In this document: one piece after another, positions 1 through 7,505 of the stretch | Layout: every line of letters starts with the position of its first letter | Numbering within the stretch: position 1 is the first letter of the stretch | Assembly: GCA_902554705.1 (NCBI GenBank) | Contig: CACDPP010000003.1 | Location: 25,703-89,702 of the forward strand | Source of the DNA: Paracoccaceae bacterium | GTDB lineage: Bacteria; Pseudomonadota; Alphaproteobacteria; Rhodobacterales; Rhodobacteraceae | Direction: 5' to 3' | DNA: 64,000 nt | The notes under the pieces: model-generated | Database searches by the model: none | What the model was told of the DNA's origin: nothing | The model's input: the letters and a program-made list of their open reading frames with translations, nothing else | Program-made: the position numbers and the translations under genes

Positions 1-1
1 A

Positions 2-229
2 ACGCGAGCGGCAACTTTTGTTGATATTTTTGAGCTTCACTTTGATCCTGAGCTTCTGAAATCAGCGAGATTGACGGCTAACAAAGCCTATGCTCTCACG
101 CAAAGTAAAAACACCAGCGAAGTTTACAGACGAATTTCTAAATTCGAAAATGAATTGAGTGCAATAAACTATAAAAGACAGCTCAATGAAGCATATAAAC
201 AGTGGAGGTCTTGGACCCACAGTCAGTAA
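2..229 (+). CDS. C-terminal end of an unidentified protein (truncated by window edge)
   Basis: An open frame enters from the left edge and runs 75 codons to a TAA stop at 227-229. The visible part is soluble, charged and probably helical (for example ISKFENELSAINYKRQ, ending WRSWTHSQ). I see no recognisable motif and cannot assign a family. It converges on the HD-domain gene, 24 bases away. The frame is credible because it stays open to the edge with typical codon use, but the start and most of the protein lie outside. Confidence 0.55.
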   Translation, partial: TRAATFVDIFELHFDPELLKSARLTANKAYALTQSKNTSEVYRRISKFENELSAINYKRQLNEAYKQWRSWTHSQ

Positions 230-253
230 ATTAAATTGGCATTAAGTTATTTG

Positions 254-799
254 TTAGTCACAGAAATCCTCGTTCACGAACCGTTTTTTTGAGCGCATAA
301 TTGCCATTTCTATAAAGTTCTGATCCCTAGCTAATGAAGATCCTAAATATGAACTTTTTGGGGTTGTCCCAACTCTACCAAGATCCAATCTGTCTGCGTC
401 CCAACAAGTTTGAATAGTAATATCGCGATCTAGTCTTCCAACAGAGTGATATCGACAAGCTTGCATAAGTTTATGCAAACGATGTTCTTCCAATTTGATC
501 CATGATCCAGCGATTGATCTAATAAACTCTGCTGCACGAGGACCATGGTGCAGGTCCATATTTTCGTTTTCACGCATCACGTCGTGAACAAGTGCAAAAT
601 TTTCGACGACCTCTAAATCTGCACCATTTTGTTCAGCTAATAGTCTTCCATTCAATAGAACGCGCAGCCAGTGCTCTAAGCCATGATGACCATTGTGGCT
701 CAATCTATATGTCTTAGCCAAAAAATCTAAGTATGTTTGATTTACAACCGCTGATGGTTTTGGAAACTCTAGTTTTTTATTAAAAGCTTGAAATAACAT
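254..799 (-). CDS. HD-domain metal-dependent phosphohydrolase-like protein
   Basis: The protein is about 181 aa with the metal-binding pattern of the HD superfamily: a His cluster in NGHHGLEH, then the HD pair in LVHDVM about 35 residues later, a further His in DLHHGPRAA, and a late Asp in CWDADRLDLG. HD proteins usually hydrolyse phosphoesters or phosphoanhydrides of nucleotides. The substrate here is unknown. The frame can start 9 codons upstream at 826, but the internal ATG at 799 has a GGGGG stretch about 6 nt ahead and begins MLFQAFN, so I prefer it. It stands alone, convergent with the truncated gene at the left edge. The HD fold call is fairly safe; a specific role is not. Confidence 0.75.
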   Translation of the reverse strand: MLFQAFNKKLEFPKPSAVVNQTYLDFLAKTYRLSHNGHHGLEHWLRVLLNGRLLAEQNGADLEVVENFALVHDVMRENENMDLHHGPRAAEFIRSIAGSWIKLEEHRLHKLMQACRYHSVGRLDRDITIQTCWDADRLDLGRVGTTPKSSYLGSSLARDQNFIEMAIMRSKKRFVNEDFCD

Positions 800-1100
800 T
801 ATTTGCCCCCAAACATTTGTAGGCATTTAAGCGGTGAATTTGACGGTATTAGATATATTTCTAAAACGGTTGAATACCGCTTTATTAACTGTTTCATGTT
901 TTTGTCCTGCTCAATTTTGCCAGTCTATCGCTGGTTAAGAAAACAACTCTAGGGCAAAGATCGATTCTCCCAAAATAGATAAAAAAAGGGATGTGTAAGA
1001 ATCTGCCGATTGGATTTAATAAAAACCAATAATGTGCCGCTAATAAACCTGGGTTGGGGGATTTGTTAATAGTCCGACTTAAAGAATAATATTGAAAGCT

Positions 1101-1132
1101 TTACAAAATGAGTACTAAGTAGTACACAGTAC
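1101..1132 (+). promoter_or_regulatory. Operator-like AGTAC repeats over a promoter candidate of the XRE gene
   Basis: AGTAC occurs three times just before the start codon (1111, 1121, 1128). The first two regions form an inverted repeat GTACT-AAGT-AGTAC at 1112-1125. A promoter candidate, TTTACA (1100-1105) and TACACA (1123-1128) with a 17-nt spacer, overlaps these repeats. There is no good Shine-Dalgarno before the ATG at 1135, so the transcript may be leaderless. The arrangement suits autorepression by the XRE protein, which is an inference. Confidence 0.45.
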
Positions 1133-1134
1133 CT

Positions 1135-1488
1135 ATGAAGGGATTCGGAACAGAAATTAGAAATTTGCGGGAACGACTATCTAAAGATAGTAAGGAGTTC
1201 AGCGTACGAAGAGTTGCCGCTAAAATTGGCGTAGAGCCTGCTTATCTCAGCAAAGTGGAGAGGGAAGTGGTCCCACCTCCATCAGAGGTAAAGATAATCG
1301 CGCTAGCTAAAGTTCTTGGAGCAGACGAGGATGTTCTATTGGCTTTAGCGGGAAAAGTTTCTTCCGATCTTCTATGCATAATTAAAGACCGCCCAATACT
1401 TTTTGCAGAACTCATTCGTAAATTAAAAGAAGAGCCTGACCATGCAGTGCTGAGAATTGTAAGGGAAGTAAAGGACGGAGATTGGTGA
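1135..1488 (+). CDS. XRE-family helix-turn-helix regulator
   Basis: This 117-aa protein has an N-terminal Cro/C1-type helix-turn-helix at about residues 5-68 (EIRNLRERL, then VRRVAAKIGVEPAYLSKVER as the HTH core, then IIALAKVLGADEDVLLALAG). A short helical C-terminus of about 45 residues may dimerise. It probably binds the AGTAC repeats just upstream and represses its own operon. The next gene starts 6 nt after its stop, with a GAGG ribosome-binding site overlapping the stop codon, so the two are translationally linked. Such pairing suggests the downstream protein is the partner whose level or activity this regulator controls. The HTH call is firm; the target is inferred. Confidence 0.85.
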   Translation: MKGFGTEIRNLRERLSKDSKEFSVRRVAAKIGVEPAYLSKVEREVVPPPSEVKIIALAKVLGADEDVLLALAGKVSSDLLCIIKDRPILFAELIRKLKEEPDHAVLRIVREVKDGDW

Positions 1489-1494
1489 GGAAAA

Positions 1495-2532
1495 ATGATT
1501 TACTTAGATAAAGATAGCTTGGAAATTCGTTTCCCTGAAGTACATGAAAATGCGGGTATTAGAATAGACTTTCAAAGGACGCTTAGGCTTCCGGATAATG
1601 GAGAAAGTCACCACCTACCTCCAGGTTTAGGTCGCTTCCCTATAAGGCATATCGAAGATTTTGACCTAGGAGATAATAATCACCTTAAGAAAAGAGGCGG
1701 CGTCGTAATGCCAATGTTTCAGGCAGATGCTTTGTGGTTAAATTTTGGTTCAATCAATGTAACTGGTGAAGCTGATTATCCGATAGCTTTAAAAATTGGC
1801 ACTGGGAAGATTTGTGCTGTTTCTGGCGATGATTGGGTGACAAATTTAAATCAAAACCCTCAAGACTATGTTGTAGTTCCCGATCAACCATGGATTGACG
1901 GGTACAATGTAGGGCAAGATATAGTTAAGCAGTTTGTGGCGGCGCCACTTGGGCATGGCTTTACCGTTGAGGAGCAATTAAAATCTGAAGCAGATACTGG
2001 TGGAATTCAAATTCAAGCATTTCCAATGAAAAGAGAATTCTATAATCTCTTAAACAAATCTTTGGAGGAAGAAACTCGCTTTGACAATATTAACTATAGT
2101 ATGCCGTCTCCATCAATGTGTATGGAAGCTTCTGCTGATTTTAGTATGGGTTTGGCTGCTGGTGGATCAATGCAACAAGAAATTTTTGAAGATCCTCATA
2201 GTTTTGAAGCCTGGGATTTAAGAGAAACTTCCCGCTGCTTCGTGACAATTGCAAACGCCGAGCAGTGGGTTGATCTTACAGGTGAGGAGCCACCGTTAAG
2301 CCCAATAACTGCAAGTGATTATACAAAAGCTGGTCTTCCTTGGTTTGACTTTTATGGTGGTGATAAAAGTTCTATTAAGGGCGCTAAGAAACTTGGAAAG
2401 ATCAAATCTGTGAACCAAATCAACTCTCCAAAGCGAGGTGGTTTCTTAGGCCTATGGAAAAAAGATTTGCCAGTAAAAAACCCTAAAGTCGTTTCTCTGG
2501 GCAAAAGAAAAGTGCATTCTGGGAGTTGGTAA
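1495..2532 (+). CDS. Uncharacterised 345-aa protein paired with the XRE regulator
   Basis: I recognise no named domain. The first 250 residues look like a compact, mostly beta globular region with distinctive blocks: PPGLGRFPIRHIEDF (about 43-57), GGVVMPMFQADALWLNF (about 68-84), TGKICAVSGDDW (about 102-113) and DYVVVPDQPWIDGYNVGQDI (about 124-143), then QFVAAPLGHGFTVEEQL. The last 70 residues are basic and Gly/Lys-rich (KSSIKGAKKLGKIKSV) and resemble a disordered tail. I recall similar sequences as conserved hypotheticals in unrelated bacteria, often with that QPW-DGY block. There is no signal peptide or membrane segment. It lies 6 nt after the XRE gene in the same operon. An enzyme, a sensor of the regulator or a toxin-like partner are all possible; nothing in the sequence decides. 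Confidence 0.75.
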   Translation: MIYLDKDSLEIRFPEVHENAGIRIDFQRTLRLPDNGESHHLPPGLGRFPIRHIEDFDLGDNNHLKKRGGVVMPMFQADALWLNFGSINVTGEADYPIALKIGTGKICAVSGDDWVTNLNQNPQDYVVVPDQPWIDGYNVGQDIVKQFVAAPLGHGFTVEEQLKSEADTGGIQIQAFPMKREFYNLLNKSLEEETRFDNINYSMPSPSMCMEASADFSMGLAAGGSMQQEIFEDPHSFEAWDLRETSRCFVTIANAEQWVDLTGEEPPLSPITASDYTKAGLPWFDFYGGDKSSIKGAKKLGKIKSVNQINSPKRGGFLGLWKKDLPVKNPKVVSLGKRKVHSGSW

Positions 2533-2687
2533 GGCGTAACAAGTTAATAGTTGCCGGTGACAAAAATTCTCAAATTTTAGAAAAATGTGATGTGCAGAGA
2601 TCCGCTCATAGCATTTTGTAGGAATCGCTAAGCGTGTTATTGAGTTTGGTAACCGGCGAAGATCGGTGAAAAATTTGAGGTAGACCA

Positions 2688-3521
2688 GTGAGATTAGTTT
2701 TTTCAGGCATTAGTGCCATTTTGATTTTATTTTTATGCAACTTGGCATTAGGATCTAACTCTTCAGCACCTAAGTATTCGGCTGTTGTGGTTGACGCCAA
2801 TACGCAAGCCATTCTTTTTTCCGAAAATGAAGGAAAGCGCCTTCATCCTGCTGGATTAACAAAATTAATGACACTTTATGTGGCTTTCCAGGCATTAGAG
2901 GATGGTGAAATAGGATTGGATGATAAGGTTATTATTTCCAATCATGCAGCCGCAGAGGCCCCGGTCAAACTTGGCTTAAGAGGGGGGCAAAAAGCCAGGC
3001 TAAGATACTTAATTCGAGCCGCCGGTGTGGAAGGCAGTAATGATGCTGCAACGGCAATAGCTGAGCATATAGAGGGTTCTGAAGCAGCATTTGCAAGAAG
3101 AATGAATAGGACAGCAGAGGCACTTGGAATGACCCGTTCAACGTTTAGAAATGCACATGGATTGACTGAAGCTGGGCAGTTATCAACGGCGCGGGATATA
3201 GCGGTTCTTTTATTGGCATTGAACGAAGAGTTTCCAGACTATTTCAATTTGTTTGGTCGTATATCAACGAGTGCAGGGGTAAAAACAGTCCGGCACTCTG
3301 GCCGGAGGCTTCTTTCAAGTGATGATCGCATTTTGGGTGCAAAAACAGGTTACACAAGAGCTTCTGGGTTCAGTGGGGTCACCCTGAGCCAAACTGGATC
3401 TAAAAAAATTATAACTGTTGTCTTCGGTGGACGAAGTACAACCACTAGGAATGCGCAAATGCGAAAGCTTAGAGATCTTGGTTTTAAAAAGACTTCTTTA
3501 GAGTTCTTAAGATATCGGTAA
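2688..3521 (+). CDS. D-alanyl-D-alanine carboxypeptidase family (S11) protein lacking both catalytic serines
   Basis: This 277-aa protein matches serine-type DD-carboxypeptidases (peptidase S11, DacA/DacF-like), which trim the terminal D-Ala of peptidoglycan stem peptides in the periplasm. Residues 1-22 form a signal peptide. The KTG box is intact (GAKTGYTR, K219-G221). The SxxK nucleophile motif, normally ASLTK, reads AGLTK here: G56 replaces Ser and K59 remains. The SxN motif, normally KSAND, reads EGSND: G116 replaces Ser. The nucleotides at both sites are unambiguous (gga, ggc). Start is GTG at 2688 with GAGG 7 nt upstream. Length and the rest of the fold look complete, so this seems a conserved pseudo-enzyme rather than a decayed gene. 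Classical serine chemistry is not expected. Confidence 0.85.
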   Translation: MRLVFSGISAILILFLCNLALGSNSSAPKYSAVVVDANTQAILFSENEGKRLHPAGLTKLMTLYVAFQALEDGEIGLDDKVIISNHAAAEAPVKLGLRGGQKARLRYLIRAAGVEGSNDAATAIAEHIEGSEAAFARRMNRTAEALGMTRSTFRNAHGLTEAGQLSTARDIAVLLLALNEEFPDYFNLFGRISTSAGVKTVRHSGRRLLSSDDRILGAKTGYTRASGFSGVTLSQTGSKKIITVVFGGRSTTTRNAQMRKLRDLGFKKTSLEFLRYR

Positions 3522-3523
3522 GG

Positions 3524-3541
3524 CGGACTTCGTCCCCGCCA
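3524..3541 (+). repeat. Hairpin repeat copy 1 (18 bp)
   Basis: CGGACTTCGTCCCCGCCA just after the carboxypeptidase stop matches a second copy at 4510-4527 at 16 of 18 positions. With the preceding GG it can fold as GGCGGAC-TTC-GT(cc)CCGCC, so it may also serve as a weak terminator. The two copies flank the SOUL gene. Confidence 0.5.
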
Positions 3542-3593
3542 TATCTTTCCAATTATATATTTAAAAACAATACTTTATATATAAAATAAGTAA

Positions 3594-3617
3594 ATGGCCC
3601 CACAAATGGCCCCACAA
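3594..3617 (+). repeat. Perfect tandem repeat, 2 x 12 bp
   Basis: ATGGCCCCACAA occurs twice without interruption (3594-3605 and 3606-3617). Similar G/C-block direct repeats are found near integrase arm sites of genomic islands, but no integrase is present here. It lies in a stretch with no gene between the carboxypeptidase and SOUL genes. Confidence 0.6.
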
Positions 3618-3770
3618 TGAGAGGAAAAAGTTTCCTCATTTTGCCTTAAATAAGGGGGTCCTAATTCAGCTATAACTGGGTCTTTCAATGTGCTGCCACC
3701 TAAAATGATCTGAAAAGGTTTTGTGGCCGTAAACAATACAGACGACGCGCTAACTGGAAGTGACTTACCC

Positions 3771-4352
3771 TTGAAGTATCTTATTACCCTTGTAGCTTTG
3801 ATTTGGAGTACAGCCGCTATGTCACTTGAGGAACCAGAATACACAATTCTTAAACAGACAGCAGAATATGAAATTCGCAAGTACGGTGATCAATTAGCTG
3901 TTGAAGCGTTTGAAACGGGCGGAGAAGACAGAGCGTTCTCTCTATTGTTTAGTTACATCTCAGGTGCAAACGTACTTAACAGCAAGGTCGATATGACGAC
4001 CCCAGTTACACAATCTATAAAGGTAGACATGACGGCTCCCGTCACCCAAGAAGATATAAATGGCACGCGTATTATGCGGTTTTTTCTACCGAGCAAGTTT
4101 TCGATGGAAAATGCGCCGATACCAACTTCGGATGCTGTAAAACTCGTAATTGTGCATGGTAAAACATATGCTGTCATGCGCTATTCAGGCCGCTCAAGCG
4201 ACCAAAACTTTTCTAGCAAAGCCCGTAAATTAATTGATGCATTGGAGCGTGATGGAGTTGAGGTAAGCAGTGCACCAATCAAGGCAACTTTCAATGGTCC
4301 TTTGACGCCATTCTTCCTTCGACGGAACGAGGTAATGATACCAATAAACTAG
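3771..4352 (+). CDS. SOUL-family haem-binding protein, exported
   Basis: The SOUL/HEBP family binds haem or other tetrapyrroles. The sequence shows the family's opening (EEPEYTILKQTAEYEIRKY), the FSLLFSYISGAN region, the typical MTTPVTQ and MTAPVTQ repeats, and the closing GPLTPFFLRRNEVMIPI. The frame is open from a GTG at 3723, but a TTG at 3771 has GGAAG about 10 nt upstream and begins directly with a signal peptide (LKYLITLVALIWSTAAMS). I therefore prefer that start, giving about 193 aa, probably periplasmic or lumenal. It sits alone between two 18-bp hairpin repeats, so it may be a small transferred cassette. The ligand is not shown by the sequence. Confidence 0.85.
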   Translation: MKYLITLVALIWSTAAMSLEEPEYTILKQTAEYEIRKYGDQLAVEAFETGGEDRAFSLLFSYISGANVLNSKVDMTTPVTQSIKVDMTAPVTQEDINGTRIMRFFLPSKFSMENAPIPTSDAVKLVIVHGKTYAVMRYSGRSSDQNFSSKARKLIDALERDGVEVSSAPIKATFNGPLTPFFLRRNEVMIPIN

Positions 4353-4691
4353 AAATATTTTCCAGAGTTAGCGCAGTTTCATCTGGCCCCCCAATAAGTC
4401 TTGGATTTAACTATATCTTAATGGAAGTAGTTAGACTAATAAAGTAAATAACATATTAATTATAAACAAAATAATAAATACTATTGGACTTTAATAGATT
4501 GTTGGGTGTCGGACTTTGTCTCCGCCACTATTTACAAATATGCTTTCATATCTATAGATTAGCGCGGTATATAATATTTATTGTACTCGGTTTAGGGAGT
4601 CTATCAGCCTAATTAGCCGCCTAATATTGCCAATATTTATGAGTCTCTTAGCTTTACGTGCCCAGACCCAACTTCTTTGCGATATACATCT
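4353..4691. other. Intergenic region without a recognisable gene
   Basis: This 339-base AT-rich stretch lies between the SOUL gene and the convergent small-protein operon. Apart from the second hairpin repeat at 4510-4527, I see no gene, RNA or clear terminator. Confidence 0.6.
4510..4527 (+). repeat. Hairpin repeat copy 2 (18 bp)
   Basis: CGGACTTTGTCTCCGCCA is the imperfect direct repeat of 3524-3541 (16 of 18). It folds less well than copy 1. Its end, CTCCGCCA, resembles the 3' end of some tRNA-Ser genes, but there is no tRNA body or T-arm consensus before it. Confidence 0.5.
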
Positions 4692-5000
4692 TTAGCTCCA
4701 GTTGAAAGTAAAGCCTGTAACAGCTTCAGTTCTACTACCATGTTCGTCCTTTTGTAACAGATGGTCTACGCTTTCTAACCAAGCCAGACCTTCATCTTGC
4801 TCCTCTACTAAAACATCCATGTTGGGGCATATCATGATTTGAATGAAGCTACCGTCATCTAACTTAGTAAACTTAACAGTAGCCTTATCAGCAAAACCGC
4901 TCTCTTTGTTTATCTGATAAAGTTTCTGTAGCTCTTCTTCGAACTGATCGGCACAATCTTCAAGCGGTTTATACTTTATAATGGATAGTGTCTCTTCCAT
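4692..5000 (-). CDS. Small uncharacterised protein, second gene of a two-gene operon
   Basis: This 102-aa soluble acidic protein opens MEETLSIIKYKPLEDCADQF and has a repeated strand-helix pattern that could be a small ferredoxin-like (dimeric alpha-beta barrel) fold. That is a guess from its rhythm. There is no signal peptide or catalytic motif. Its ATG lies 2 nt after the stop of the 44-aa Cys-rich protein upstream, and GAGGTGAAG just ahead of that stop serves as a strong ribosome-binding site. The pair is clearly co-transcribed, divergently from the 5322-5861 operon. Confidence 0.65.
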   Translation of the reverse strand: MEETLSIIKYKPLEDCADQFEEELQKLYQINKESGFADKATVKFTKLDDGSFIQIMICPNMDVLVEEQDEGLAWLESVDHLLQKDEHGSRTEAVTGFTFNWS

Positions 5001-5002
5001 AT

Positions 5003-5137
5003 CTACTTCACCTCATCACTTTTCAGCCAGTGCTTAACTACCTCCGTAGCCAAACAATTCTCACATAGGTTATTACTTATGTCTTTAGCTTCAAAGGATT
5101 TCTTGCAAGAGGAGCAGGATCTAAGACTTTTTTCCAT
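5003..5137 (-). CDS. 44-aa zinc-ribbon-like peptide
   Basis: A short frame encodes 44 residues with two CxxC pairs: SCSSCKKSF and, about 20 residues later, LCENCLATEVV. This is the layout of a minimal zinc ribbon. GGGGA stands about 5 nt before the ATG. Its stop is 2 nt from the next start, and its last codons (GATGAGGTGAAG) form that gene's ribosome-binding site, which supports real translation. It may bind nucleic acid or a protein partner; the role is unknown. Confidence 0.6.
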   Translation of the reverse strand: MEKSLRSCSSCKKSFEAKDISNNLCENCLATEVVKHWLKSDEVK

Positions 5138-5321
5138 TTAAGTCCCCTACTTTGCTTTTTCTAAAGAAACTTTACTTAAACTTTTCTAGATTTCCAAACA
5201 GTTTTGTTCTTTATATTTTATAGTGTTGAAGGATGTATCATTCGCATGAAATACGTTTCTATTTATGAAACTTTACATTGAAGTGATTTTTAGAAAGGAT
5301 AATCTAATGGAGGGCTAAATT

Positions 5322-5753
5322 ATGATCGCACGAATAATTATGAGTGAGCATCCCGATGAAAAAGATTTGAAACTTTTTACCTCAGATCACAAAGATGCCG
5401 TTAAAGATGGATTTCTTGCAAATACCCAATTTAGCATTTCTGTTCAAACTAGTCCTACTTCATTACTGGTTATTTCAGGATATAAAAATCAAGAGTCGGC
5501 AGACTCGAACCTTTTGGCACGTCAAGAATGGTTTGATGAAAGGAAGGGTAAATATATAGATACATTTTATTATGAAGGTGAAATTAAAACAATGATGAAA
5601 GGTGGTGGAAAGCACCTGCTCGATGGAAAGGTTGATTTGAGCTCAAACTTACGAGGTTCCCGAACAGATTTGATAACAGAAGAAGTGCGAGACTTACGGA
5701 AAGAAGTAAGTGACCTGAAAGAAATGATCAAATTACTGATACACAACAAATGA
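5322..5753 (+). CDS. Uncharacterised protein with C-terminal coiled coil
   Basis: This 143-aa protein has an N-terminal alpha/beta domain of about 95 residues (MIARIIMSEHPDEKDLKLF, later WFDERKGKYIDTFYYEGEI). Its pattern resembles small monooxygenase-like ferredoxin folds, but no catalytic signature is visible. The C-terminal 30 residues (EEVRDLRKEVSDLKEMIKLL) form a heptad coiled coil and probably oligomerise the protein. GGAGGG lies about 9 nt before the ATG. It is followed after 9 nt by a 32-aa membrane peptide whose ribosome-binding site overlaps this gene's stop. Function not recognised. Confidence 0.7.
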   Translation: MIARIIMSEHPDEKDLKLFTSDHKDAVKDGFLANTQFSISVQTSPTSLLVISGYKNQESADSNLLARQEWFDERKGKYIDTFYYEGEIKTMMKGGGKHLLDGKVDLSSNLRGSRTDLITEEVRDLRKEVSDLKEMIKLLIHNK

Positions 5754-5762
5754 GGTGAAGAA

Positions 5763-5861
5763 GTGAACCCTCAAAAACGAACAGTATATTTAATGCTATT
5801 TATAATTATTTTATTTCATGCTGTGGTGATACCTGTGTGGATGTGGAGCATAGGCCTGTGA
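5763..5861 (+). CDS. 32-aa single-span membrane peptide
   Basis: A GTG start with GAGGTGAAG a few bases ahead opens a 32-codon frame: a short basic N-terminus (NPQKRT) and then one hydrophobic helix rich in Leu, Ile, Val and Trp, ending SIGL. Basic residues on the N-terminal side suggest N-in. It follows the coiled-coil protein by 9 nt and is probably co-translated. Small hydrophobic peptides of this kind often modulate a membrane partner, but nothing here says which. Confidence 0.5.
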   Translation: MNPQKRTVYLMLFIIILFHAVVIPVWMWSIGL

Positions 5862-5972
5862 GCGATACTAAACTTAGAAGCATTTCCAAAACTATTTCGT
5901 GGAGATAAACTGGAAAATTTTATTTACGTTTCTAGTGAGCCGGCTGATACTTGTTGATCGTTATAAAGCTGA

Positions 5973-7067
5973 TTAATTCTCGATGCTTGCCAATACCATT
6001 CTTACAAAATCAGGCATTTTGTCTTTTTCAATCCACCTGGCAACAACTACAAGCTCATTTTCAGGATCAATATAGATAATTTGAGTTCCAACTCCCATTG
6101 CATAAAACGCAGAAGTAGGTGCACCTGGAAACATCCCGTTTTCAGAGTCATTCAACCACCATAGATACCCATAAACGGGAGAAAGAGGACAGGGAGTAAG
6201 GCATGCATCTACCCATTTTTCAGGAATTATTTCACGACCATTCCACCAGCCTTTATTAAGCATTAATTGGCCTACTCGGGCGTGATCTAAGCTACTTATC
6301 CAAAGGCCGCCGCCCCAGTGAGCTCCACCAGATACCGATTGCATTTTTTTTCCATTGATTTCTAACCAAGAGTTGTCGTAACCATGCCACTCCCATGTTT
6401 CTGATGCCCCAATTGGATCCATAATTCTATCTTTTAAGACTTCCGGAAGAGCGCGGCCAAATGCATGCATTAAGGCCAGCGATAAACGATTTACGCGTAC
6501 ATCATTATACTCCCAGTATGCACCGGGCGGCTGCAATTTACGTTTACTTCCCCGTTGATCAGAGTGGACAGAATTACCGATTACATCGCGATAGTGATCA
6601 ATCCAGTCGGGCTTTTCCCAAAGAGTTCCCTCCCATTCACTTGTGAGCTGTAACATGTGAGCCCAGGTGATATTTCTATTTTGTTCAGTGTCAAAGCCGC
6701 CATCTTTTACGATATTTCTTATTGGGGCATGAATATCGGGAATGATACCATCATGAACTGCAATTCCCATACATAAAGAAAGATAGCTTTTGCTGATGCT
6801 AAAAGTCATATCAACAAACTCAATATCGCCCCAAGTTTTAATCATTTGGCCTTTTCGAAGGATGACCCCAGAGCCCGCCTTTCTTCTTTTTACGGGTCCT
6901 ATAGTTTTGCCGATAGGCCAAGGTTCTTCAAAGTGTCCCTGTTCCAGTGCGGCTCCTATATCGCGATTCATTTTGGACTCGTTTTTATTTGCAAACTCTA
7001 TAGCTTTAGATAGTAATTTTTCTTGAACTCCCACTTTTTGTGGCTCGGTCAATTTGAAACTTAGCAT
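5973..7067 (-). CDS. Serine hydrolase of the beta-lactamase (class C/PBP-like) family
   Basis: This 364-aa protein has the SxxK nucleophile motif FSISKSY (S90, K93) and a second motif reading YND (Y187-D189) in WEYNDVRVN, a variant of YxN common in this family. The late Gly-rich strand AMGVGTQ stands where the KTG/HxG box lies. Members include esterases, amidases and DD-peptidases; few are true beta-lactamases. No signal peptide is visible, so it is probably cytoplasmic. AGGGAG precedes the ATG. It could form a loose operon with the cupin and acyltransferase genes upstream, all on the minus strand with short gaps. The substrate is not predictable. Confidence 0.85.
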   Translation of the reverse strand: MLSFKLTEPQKVGVQEKLLSKAIEFANKNESKMNRDIGAALEQGHFEEPWPIGKTIGPVKRRKAGSGVILRKGQMIKTWGDIEFVDMTFSISKSYLSLCMGIAVHDGIIPDIHAPIRNIVKDGGFDTEQNRNITWAHMLQLTSEWEGTLWEKPDWIDHYRDVIGNSVHSDQRGSKRKLQPPGAYWEYNDVRVNRLSLALMHAFGRALPEVLKDRIMDPIGASETWEWHGYDNSWLEINGKKMQSVSGGAHWGGGLWISSLDHARVGQLMLNKGWWNGREIIPEKWVDACLTPCPLSPVYGYLWWLNDSENGMFPGAPTSAFYAMGVGTQIIYIDPENELVVVARWIEKDKMPDFVRMVLASIEN

Positions 7068-7112
7068 CTCAAAACTCCCTAAGGGTTGATCTCTATCTTT
7101 ATATTTTAATAA

Positions 7113-7478
7113 TCAAAGATTAGGCGACGTATCTATCACAAACAATTTGCGCATATGCTCATGTATAATCCATTCACCTTTCCAGCCCTGAGGCAAAACT
7201 AAAAGGTCACCAGCTTCTATTTCTCTTGGCTTATCGCCATCTACCTTGGTTACCGTGGCTTTTCCTTTGATTATATGGCAATATTCACCCGCGGCTGTTC
7301 GATCCGCTGTGAAATGCCCCGGTTGGCATTCCCAAACCCCTATTTTACAATGCCCATCAGCAGAGGTCCAAAGTATCGAAGATGCTTCTTGTTGACCAAG
7401 AGTTAGAGATGTAGGTTTGTTCCTAAAATCATCTAATGCTAAAGCTGCCAGTTTTTTGAAAACTTTATGATTCGTCAT
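7113..7478 (-). CDS. Small cupin-domain protein (EutQ / ureidoglycine-type cupin)
   Basis: This 121-aa single-domain cupin has the conserved barrel motifs GEYCHIIKGKATVT (motif 1) and GDLLVLPQGWKGEW (motif 2), and begins with a short helical lead. The family is the DUF861-like cupin_3 group, whose members bind a metal and act as small isomerases, sugar-binding or stress proteins. It lies 27 nt after the acyltransferase gene and 45 nt before the serine hydrolase, all on the minus strand. A specific reaction cannot be assigned. Confidence 0.8.
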   Translation of the reverse strand: MTNHKVFKKLAALALDDFRNKPTSLTLGQQEASSILWTSADGHCKIGVWECQPGHFTADRTAAGEYCHIIKGKATVTKVDGDKPREIEAGDLLVLPQGWKGEWIIHEHMRKLFVIDTSPNL

Positions 7479-7505
7479 TTAACTGTTCCCTCACAAAACT
7501 ATCTT

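Noticed and set aside
3575..3880. Open frame of 101 codons on the minus strand overlapping the SOUL gene
   Set aside because: It is antisense to a well-supported SOUL protein, lacks family resemblance and crosses the tandem repeat.
4500..4530. Possible tRNA-Ser 3' end
   Set aside because: Only CTCCGCCA matches; there is no T-loop consensus and no cloverleaf in the preceding 90 bases.
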